From assembly GCA_004151065.3 (NCBI GenBank), contig NWUY0300002958.1:30811-55717 (forward strand): a DNA stretch of 24,907 nucleotides. Direction: 5' to 3'. The position numbers and the translations under genes are program-made. This document shows, piece after piece, positions 17,679 to 24,907 of the stretch; within the stretch, counting starts at the first letter, position 1, and the number at the start of each line of letters is the position of its first letter. Under the pieces are notes generated by a model. That model saw only the letters and a list, made by a program, of their open reading frames with translations. It was not told the DNA's origin and made no database searches. Source of the stretch: Larix sibirica (Eukaryota > Streptophyta > Pinopsida > Pinales > Pinaceae).

Positions 17679-19928
17679 TCACTTTCTACAGGATTTATTA
17701 GTTTTAAAAAAAGTCATGATTGGCATGTCCATTTGCTCATCCTCCTCTCCATATGGTGGATGTTGCTCCTCTGTATATTCATGTTTCCTATTTGAACAAA
17801 ATACACATGTCATGCTACGTATAGGCTGAGTTGGACCAACATCAACTAAAAAAATGGTCAAACATATATCATTGGTACATACTCATTTTTTATGTTTAAT
17901 AGTTCAATTTAAATATTAAAACAATGTTTATTACCTGGTTGACTAGGAGAGGCCATGGTTTGGGAAATATCCTCCTCTTGTATCCTAGTTTCCTAATTTA
18001 CAACCTTTGCCCCTAAAACATAAAAAATATATATTTATACCAATTATAATCTAAATCATCAATACAATTGTATATTATATAAATGTACATTCATACTACC
18101 ATCAAGAGGACGCTCTTCTCTCTTAGCCTCAATACCGCTCGTGCTCTCTTGCCTTAGAAACATGAAGGCATTACATTATAGGAAGTTGATATTTTAGAAA
18201 GCGTCATTTGAAAAAATTACATTTGATTGCCTTCCATATTTCCACCCAGCTTGCGCACGTTCAACCACGGCATGAAACCAACACTTGAATGTGAAGTTCA
18301 TTTCTTCTTTAATGGGTGCTCGTTTGATGGCATCCCCCCGCATTCCATAACAATATCCAATTTTTATTTTTTTACAGTAAAATAAAAGTTGGATCTTTTT
18401 AGTATTGAAATGGTTTAATTATTTTCATACTTGGAAATCTAGAAAATAGTTTCAGATATCCACCCTTGCTGAGTTTTTGTTGTCCATGCTTCTCTAACTT
18501 GGCTTTGGTGGCCTTAGAGGTACCTTGGAGTCTACAAGAATTTTTAAAGTGAGATAATGCAATTCTTATGTTGAACTTAAGAAAAACAACATATTCAATT
18601 AAAGTTATCATGTTATACCTTGCTCCATTTGGCAATGTCTTTCCTTCTTTTCTCAACCTCTTCTCCTTTGTGTCCTCCTGAAGAGCCTTCCACTCTCTCT
18701 CGGGAACTATAGTAGTTTGATCATACCTAGGTTTTTGTAAAATATTAACCTAAATGTATCTTTGATGGTTTCAAATATTTACCTGTCAAAGTGGTTCTTT
18801 GATCTTGGTTGAAAATATCACTAAAGAGACCAACCATGTAACAAATAAGCTTCTTCTGCAAATGAAAAGGTTGTTGGTTAAATCAGGTACTAATGTTTGG
18901 CCGAAAATTTCTAACGCCTTCTCGTTTAGGTGCTTCCAAAACATATTATTTCTTTCCAAACCAATAATAGATTATCATTAGCATACTATAGCAGACTGAA
19001 GGGTACTATAATTCTATCACATTATGGCAAATAAATAAATTTAGTTACCTGGGAGTTTTAGATGCTTCAATGGAATAGGTTTTTGTCCATGATAATATCA
19101 ATGGAAAATGTCCCACTACTACGGATGCGTAAAGCGCTAGGAAAGGCTTCCTGCAAAGCATATAAATGAGTGGTAAATGGGCACCATGAGGGTTGCCTCC
19201 ACCAACATCAACATGGTAGGCCATGCCATGGTTAGGGGTGTCATGTGAGTCAACAAATATAGTGATACCATCAAAGGTATGTGTAAGAGTGGGTAGGGAC
19301 AGCACAAGGTATTGTGAACCGGAGATTGAGAGGAAAATAATTTGATGGCTATATTATAACTAGTGGTGGGTGAGGGATGCAATGGCCTAGTTGGCGTTGC
19401 ATGACTAGTAACATTGGCGTCGTGATACATGGTCTCATAAATAAATCTCAAATAATCTTACACCAAAAAAATGCATAATTTGTTACAGGTTAATATTAAT
19501 CTCAAATAATCTTACACCAAAAAAATGCATAATTTGTTACAGGTTAATATAATATTAAAACAAATTGAAAATTATTGAATAGGATAAATTAAACTAGTTA
19601 AAAGTTAATGCGTACTTGCAATAACCTTAGTTTATCAATTAAAATATTGTGCCTCTACATAGCATCCCGTGAGTCAAAGGAAAATAATGAAAGCAATTCT
19701 TTATTAGCCCTTTTAATAGACTTATGGATAGTGGCTTGCGGATTTGAGCCATCAAACAACCTATCGTCGTCACCCACATTGGGATCATGGGTTGAGTACT
19801 ACCAACAAAGAACAAGTAAAGTTGATTATAACATTAATAATAACAACTTATAAAAAATTAAAGAGTTGTAATACTTTGAAAATATCTATGATTTTATAGG
19901 TGCCTTTGAAGGTTGCATGAGTCCCTTC
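17679..19928 (-). pseudogene. Unrecognised intron-rich gene, broken by stops
   Basis: Exon-like segments with AG/GT borders on the minus strand: 19928-19875 (EGTHATFKGTYKIIDIFK); 19798-19616 (YSTHDPNVGDDDRLFDGSNP, then IHKSIKRANKELLSLFS, one TAG); about 19464-19047 (SHATPTRPLHPSPTTSYN, frameshifted); 18855-18783 (KKLICYMVGLFSDIFNQDQR); 18726-18619 (VPEREWKALQEDTKEKRLRK); 18531-18431 (TSKATKAKLEKHGQQKLSKG); about 18355-18221 (CWFHAVVERAQAGWKYGRQ); 18152-18100; 18012-17935 (one TAG); 17845-17679 (VDVGPTQPIRSMTCVFC, ending in TGA). Two junctions, 18619/18531 and 17935/17845, join in phase, which supports a once-real gene. The W-K-A-L and K-A-x-K-A-K-L parts loosely recall plant En/Spm (Ptta-type) transposases, but I cannot confirm this. 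Two stops and at least one frameshift suggest it is dead. Confidence 0.45.
19444..19551. repeat. 54-bp near-perfect tandem duplication
   Basis: Units 19444-19497 and 19498-19551 are identical at 53 of 54 positions (only the last base differs). Each copy carries, on the minus strand, a T-rich tract followed by GGTGTAAG, so the putative splice acceptor is doubled. Confidence 0.9.
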
Positions 19929-20212
19929 CTATGATTATCCTACCAAAAGATTAAAAATAATAATAATTAGATCAAAATAAGCAAAAAGAGATGTGTAAAG
20001 AATTAAACATGTGCTTAATTTGATATGTGAAGAATATAGCACAATGACCCCAATGATAGCAATGCCTGCTTCTAAACTTCAATTCAAATCATAAATTATC
20101 AATAACTCCTCCCCTGCCACTATTGTTTTTATTGCACATACCACTACCCAATTTCCTTCACATCCCTCAAATATGCAATTGGTAGCTTTCTAGTTGTCGC
20201 GGGTCATGTACC

Positions 20213-20353
20213 CACTAGTACAATTTGGAAAATTTATGACTACATGACTAAAAAATTTAGTCACGACAGTTTTTTTTAAGTTAAATACTACCAAATTTCA
20301 GCAATTTTAAGTGACACAACTAAAAATCACTATCTTAAATGACTAATTTAGTC
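20213..20353. mobile_element. Possible CACTA-type terminal and subterminal motifs
   Basis: CACTAGTACAATTTGG starts at 20213. It is followed by palindromic TGACTAAAAAATTTAGTCA (20245-20263) and GACTAATTTAGTC (20341-20353), with further ATGACTA words between and after. CACTA elements begin CACTA and have clustered subterminal repeats, often of ACTAAA/TTTAGT type. The matching far end is not clear: CACTAGTG at 22171-22178 is a candidate, but 3-bp target duplications do not match. Confidence 0.3.
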
Positions 20354-20482
20354 CAAGGATAAAAGATATGACTAGATAACAATTACATGAATATGAATTA
20401 GTAGTATTTCCGTCGATGACATACTTGTTATTAGTAGTATATTGTGTTTTCTTAATAAAGAAAATAAATACAAGTGCTCTCT

Positions 20483-20750
20483 AAAGTGGTGGTTATCGCT
20501 GACCACAAACCAAAAGATCTGGCAGAAGCTAAAATCTTCTACTAAGTGGATGGTTTAAGGTTGACCCCAAACTCTAGAACTTGGTACAAAGGGTCAAAGG
20601 TTATGTCTGGAACTTGGCATGAAGGCCCAGAGGTTCTTGAAAGTGGTGGTTTGGAGACCACCATCTAATGTCTAGCAGAAATTGAAGTCTTCTGCTAAAT
20701 GTGTGGTTTTAGGCTGACCACAAACTCTGGAGCTTAGTCAAATATGGAGG
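20483..20750. repeat. 157-bp imperfect tandem repeat with sub-units
   Basis: AAAGTGGTGGTT starts at 20483 and 20640. Each unit has two half-units beginning AAGTGG/AATGTG and carrying a TGACCAC or TGACCCC word followed by CAAAC (lost in one half-unit). Shared words include CAGAA...TCTTCT(A/G)CTAA and AAACTCT(A/G)GA(A/G)CTT(G/A)GT. The second unit is cut short at about 20750. No coding signal. Confidence 0.7.
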
Positions 20751-20755
20751 TTCAA

Positions 20756-20797
20756 GCTCGTTTGTTCCAGCTCGCTTGTTCTCGCTCGCTTGTTTAT
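20756..20797. repeat. Three 14-bp tandem units
   Basis: GCTCGTTTGTTCCA, GCTCGCTTGTTCTC and GCTCGCTTGTTTAT lie head to tail directly after the 157-bp repeat. Period and core are exact; only the tails vary. Confidence 0.8.
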
Positions 20798-20799
20798 GA

Positions 20800-22260
20800 C
20801 AGTATTCATTCCCCGCCTATCAAGAACAACGTGAGGAATGGAGAGTCTCATGATGTAAAAAATAGACACAAAACACATGATTACTTTAGAGCATGGTTCT
20901 CTTCTATCTTCATGCTACATCTATGAATCTGGCCTACAAAATTGGATGTGGCTCGGGATTGCTTGATCTGGCTTACTTGAAGAAGGCCATGGCTACTTGT
21001 TGTTAGAATGGAAAGAGTTTTTAAGCTTGGCATCATGTCCCCCCTGTCAGGTACAAGATAAGAAGCAGTACAATATTCTTTTGCAAGTTTCACTCTTGCA
21101 TGTTTCTTCAAATTCACACACTAATCTGAATAATGGTTATGCTTCCCGCAATGCTGACAAGGATGAATATCAAAACAATGATCTTTGATATGGCCAACCC
21201 GATCACAATGTTGGAATCTAGAACTTTGAATAGTTTGTACATATTCTGACATTGTTTCACTATGTACTGGCAGCTAATAGGAATCATCTTCAACTTCAAA
21301 TAAAGGATTGTTCTGAACAAACACTAGTTCAGAATGTTAATTCATTTGTTTCACATCGTCCTCTTTGGATTTTGAATCTTGCAGATGATTGCATTTTGGA
21401 TATTTTCTTTGTTGATTGCGATTGAGTCATCTACAGCTATAAGTATTAGAGTGTTCAACAACTGTAACGTTCCTTTAGTTTGATACATTGTGAGGAATAT
21501 ATGAGGCCTCCTTGTGCAGGAAGGAACAAGTACAAATGAGTCAATCAAACACAGGTATTCTTGCAACTCCACGGTCCTTTACAAACAAGACTTCAGTAGA
21601 TTCAAACTCAAAAAGTGAAGGGTGTTGGTCTCAGCCGAGATTGCACCCACATAAAATTCAACTTTTTCCTTCAATTTGGATACTATACAAAAACACAGAT
21701 GCAAGTACCAAAACAATGCACTAGAACTTACAAACAAACAACAACTTGTAAGTTACACTTATGAATGTTGAATTCATGAATCTGCTATACTTGAGTTCTT
21801 CTGTGATGTTGATATTATGCTTCTACAACTTCTTCTTTTGGAGCAGCTATAGGAGCAACTATAAACTTGCTTGGACCAAACTAATCTCAAATCTTCTTCA
21901 GTTGCACTTTCCTTCACAATGCCTGCAATTTACCAGTGTTTGGGAGCAAGCCAGAGATAGGTGCAGGTCTTAAAGTCTCGGCCACCTTTTTCAATACAAA
22001 TTTTGCAAATATGCAAGCTACACCAGCTCTTTACAATACAATCTCTGCATATATTTTGCATTCTTGAAAAGCATTATGAGACTCTCCATGTTGGGTCTAA
22101 GAGACTTGCATAAACCGACAATGCTATCTTCATTGTGGGGCTATAGAGACATGAACGTCAACCACAAGTACACTAGTGAAACCACAACTATTAAAGGTAC
22201 AAAATCCTTTTTCTTTGTAATCAACATTAATTGAAAAACAACAATGCAAAACAAGTGCAT
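20800..22260. other. Gene-free stretch
   Basis: Only short overlapping ORFs on both strands, none with a motif I recognise. It may be the inside of a non-autonomous element if the CACTA-like ends at 20213 and 22178 belong together. Confidence 0.35.
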
Positions 22261-22261
22261 C

Positions 22262-22325
22262 CCAGGTCATTGGTGATCACATTATTGTGTTTAACTTCTA
22301 ACCAAAGGTCGTGGGTTCAATTAGT
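22262..22325 (+). repeat. tRNA-Val-like sequence, possible SINE head
   Basis: TTGGTGATCACATT (22269-22282) resembles the D-arm/A-box of tRNA-Val (TTGGTTATCACATC). TTTAAC (22290-22295) sits where the AAC anticodon loop would be, and GGTCGTGGGTTCAATTA (22308-22324) resembles the T-arm/B-box. Spacing fits a tRNA, but no intact acceptor stem is visible. A decayed tRNA-derived SINE is the likely origin. Confidence 0.35.
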
Positions 22326-22329
22326 ATTG

Positions 22330-23775
22330 TACGAAAGTTGTGAAGCTCAAGCAATAATTGATGTAACAAACAAATTACCACTGTATTAATGCATCCTCTG
22401 CTTGCAATAGTCGCCTCCTCCAAATGCAAAGAGTGAGCCACACGAAGGAAGACTCCTTAATATAGTGTTTCCTTGAAATTCTGGTAGCAATTATCGCTTG
22501 GAGTTCAAAAGCACTTCTTTGGTACTTGAATACTTTAATAGAAACCCTCGCTCAATACTACTTAATTACACCTCTCAAAAACATACAAAACCTTCAATAT
22601 GAATGTCCAACAGACGCTTGCCTCCATATTTATAACGTAAATGCTTGGGAAAGTGTAGCCACACCAATCATTGAGCACTTCAACGCATATAGAAGGAACC
22701 TTTAACACCAATAATTGAGCACTTCAATGCATAAGTGGAGAGAAGAGCCTTCAACAATAATCACGGTGCTCTCTTCACGCATTTGCAGCACTACAATCTT
22801 CCAATGTGCAACTCGGTTAGGGTTTCCACTAGTCAGACTGGTGGATGCAACAACAAAAAATGGTGCTAGGGTTTTCACCGCACAAGCACCAGCTCTCAAA
22901 AGGAACAATAGTTTGTGGATGCAATAGCAAATGGTCTTCCACATAAGTCTTCACACAAATATTCAATGTTGCAACAGTTAGAGGCAGTTAGAGTGACACC
23001 ACCATGGGACAGGTCAATGAGTGACACCGCAACAACCACACCAATAAATCTTAATGCAGCCAGCACAATACTGATATCAAAGCACTGATAACAAACTTCA
23101 ATATAGAGTGTCACCACAACTCAACATATGATCTTCAAAAGAGTGAATAGAGAGTCCACACACTACAAAAATTAGGGTTCATGCCAGGTAAAAATGCCAT
23201 AAAGATCAACGCAACCTTCATAGAGGCACAACAATATTACTCACATTTTCCGGTCTCTATGCTCACCGCACCAGGAGGCTATCAGTTCCACGCCCTTTCG
23301 GATTGATGGTCAAGTTGCCTCTCTCCATTCTTGGTGCGTATCACTCGGTGGATTCAAATATCACGTATGAGAGGGCCTCCATGGATTCAAATCTCAGGTA
23401 TGAACAGACATCGGGGATTTTCCTTACGCTCCAGGTGAATGGTCAAATCCACGAGATAGGTGGATATTAGGGTTTCATAATAGCACACCAGTTGCAGTTG
23501 CATAGAGGAGAAGGAACTCACGCATTGGATAGCAGAGAGGAGAGGAATCTGGTTCCATGCATAGATGGTAACATCGCAGGCACCCACGTAGGTAGGTAAC
23601 GTCTCTCACTTAGAAAAAATGCCCTATCAAATATGAGGAGGACAAAAATCGTAGGTCTAGATATTGATAGAGGAGAGGAGTAGGAGTTCAAGCCTCATGC
23701 TCTCGAAATAAATCTGATGAGGAAAAGAGGGTAGTTGAATGGGTATCTCTGAGCATAGACCACAGGCTCATGAGA
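22330..23775. other. Gene-free stretch, possible interior of copia copy 2
   Basis: No coding signal. It holds a 44-bp tandem duplication (22662-22749) and a 33-bp one (TGGATTCAAAT at 23349 and 23382). It would be the 5' internal part of the minus-strand element primed at 23776-23787, but no gag motif is visible. Confidence 0.35.
22662..22749. repeat. 44-bp tandem duplication
   Basis: CACCAATCATTGAGCACTTC at 22662 and CACCAATAATTGAGCACTTC at 22706 start the two units. Similarity is strong over the first 28 bases (one C/A and one C/T change) and weaker after. Confidence 0.75.
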
Positions 23776-24004
23776 GCTTTGATACCACAATTAGAAGCCC
23801 CGTAGGGACAATAGAAAATTATGTACACAAGACAGAAAGAGATTGGTGTTAAGCACACTATTCTCATTAATTGAATGCAAATTTATACAATGAGAATGTC
23901 CCTTGGGTTCAATTTCCCAAGTGGACTCTTGGACTCCACTAACAACTTTTGGTCTTATCTTTACATGAATAGGGAGATAAACACCAAGGATTATGTTCCC
24001 AACA
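23776..24004 (-). mobile_element. Second copia PBS and short LTR
   Basis: Minus strand TGGTATCAAAGC (23787-23776) is a one-mismatch initiator-Met PBS. Upstream of it lies LTR-like sequence with a TATA box (TATAAAT, 23887-23881). A TGTTGGGAACATAATCC start at 24004 would make an LTR of about 215 bp. The expected CA end before the PBS is not clean (it reads CTTCTAATTG). The plus-strand ORF 23875-24117 is a shadow. Confidence 0.55.
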
Positions 24005-24684
24005 ATAATAATAAGAGGGAGAAAGATATTATATCTTCGTTGTTATGGCAGCAAGTCAATGGTGTCACCCTTGAGCAAAGCACCAGTCTTGAGTCTGCTC
24101 AACAAGTTGGATTTTAGCAATTCCTTAGGAGCCAAACCATGATCTCAAAGGATTACTCCTCCAGTTGGTTACTCTTCCAATCACTATGGAGAATCTACTA
24201 ATGCCTCTTGCATTGCAAATTTATATCATTGTTCATTTTGTGCCAAACGTTTCCCAAGTCACCATTATGTCATGTTAACGTTCAAGGGTTGTCCTTAGAC
24301 TGTGTCGTCCATTCCTAGATTCCTTGACTATACATGTCGACCTTCCCTATTGTCAATTTGTCTCAATTTATATCATCATAACTAGTGTTCATAATCGTGT
24401 TATTGTAGAAGGTCCCCATTAACTTCTCACTAGCCAGTCCTTTCTCATCGATGACAACACATTGCTTTGAGAGATTGACCTAGAGCAGTAGCAACCAGGT
24501 CCTATTTTCATCATTGATATGTTACCTTGTGCTTAGTGGATTGCATCTCATCATTGGTGTAGGGCGGAAGAGTGGAATATAGAGGAGATATGAGAGATGA
24601 ATGGAGTGGAGAACGCTGGACAGATTCTTGCACGAGAAACTTTAAGCAGTGAATGCTGGAGCGAAAATTTGCCGAGTCGAACTA
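24005..24684. other. Flank of copia copy 2 and leader of copy 3
   Basis: No recognisable protein on either strand. The last 140 bp or so (24545-24684) would be the 5' leader of the minus-strand element primed at 24685-24696. A possible ATG follows at about 24557, but its frame closes within a few codons. Confidence 0.35.
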
Positions 24685-24907
24685 GCTCTGATACCAAATG
24701 CAATATACTGAATTCGGCTAACAATGAAGAGAATCCATCTTCGATAATAATGTGATAATAAATGAATAAATGATAATTNNAGGGTACTCCCAAAAGACCG
24801 AACACCTAGAGAAACCACTTCACACAAACAAATCACAGATCAACACACCGATGTTTTGACGTGGTTTAAACCCTCGAGAGGGAAACACTCCACGGCCCCG
24901 GCCAAAT
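24685..24907 (-). mobile_element. Third copia PBS and LTR, cut by window edge
   Basis: Minus strand TGGTATCAGAGC (24696-24685) is a perfect initiator-Met PBS, two bases after an LTR end GTATATTGCA (ending at 24699). Upstream, CACGTCAAAACATCGGTGTG is typical of copia R/U5 sequence. The LTR runs off the window. Two Ns lie at 24779-24780. The minus-strand ORFs at 24551-24836 cross the Ns and the PBS and are not genes. Confidence 0.75.

Noticed and set aside
20838-22092. GGAGAGTCTCAT at 20838 and its inverted copy near 22076
   Set aside because: Only about 15 bp are shared, with no extension and no target duplication, so chance is likely.
24642-24805. Two minus-strand ORFs crossing the Ns
   Set aside because: They span undefined bases and run through the copia LTR end and PBS.
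1-24907. CRISPR arrays, bacterial operons, rRNA or intact tRNA genes
   Set aside because: No spaced exact repeats, no ribosome-binding-site-led gene clusters and no rRNA-like sequence; the content is clearly plant nuclear and retroelement-derived.

Overview
The window looks like plant nuclear DNA, most probably from a conifer or another large-genome gymnosperm. It is AT-rich and nearly free of long ORFs. It is packed with broken, nested retrotransposons: Ty1/copia with initiator-Met-tRNA primer sites, plant L1-type LINEs with DUF4283, zf-RVT and RNase H modules, and a Ty3/gypsy tail. The most telling item is a Penelope-like element (PLE) with a GIY-YIG endonuclease. PLEs of this kind are known in land plants chiefly from conifers (the 'Dryad' elements, attributed to ancient transfer from arthropods). 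No intact protein-coding gene is visible, and all product calls rest on motifs read by eye.

Layout. 1-5.0/5.3 kb: a minus-strand, gag-only copia-like element, from the first bases of its 3' LTR and PPT (1-40) to the PBS and 5' LTR (4368 onward). Its gag is frameshifted and has one intact and two damaged zinc knuckles. 5.6-9.7 kb: a minus-strand LINE (ORF1 with DUF4283 and zinc knuckle, then an endonuclease), interrupted by a plus-strand, 5'-truncated PLE at about 8.11-9.55 kb. 10.4-11.7 kb: the 3' end of a plus-strand LINE (zf-RVT, RNase H). 12.3-13.2 kb: a plus-strand LINE reverse transcriptase. 13.2-14.3 kb: the end of a Ty3/gypsy pol, its PPT and LTR-like sequence with degenerate tandem repeats of about 200 bp. 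14.28-14.57 kb: the last exon of a plant GH3 beta-glucosidase, broken, with its C-terminus duplicated in tandem.

15.4-15.9 kb holds two minus-strand exon-like segments encoding coiled coil. 17.7-19.9 kb holds an intron-rich minus-strand gene or pseudogene that I cannot name; at two junctions its exons join in phase, and a near-perfect 54-bp tandem duplication sits at one of its acceptor sites. 20.2-20.8 kb holds CACTA-like terminal and subterminal motifs and two tandem repeats. The rest is mostly non-coding, with a tRNA-Val-like/SINE-like stretch near 22.3 kb and two more minus-strand copia PBS/LTR junctions at 23.78 and 24.69 kb, the last running off the window.

The transposable-element proteins would once have acted in separate replication cycles. 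None looks functional now: stops, frameshifts and lost catalytic residues are seen throughout. Ns at 17532 and 24779-24780 mark assembly uncertainty.
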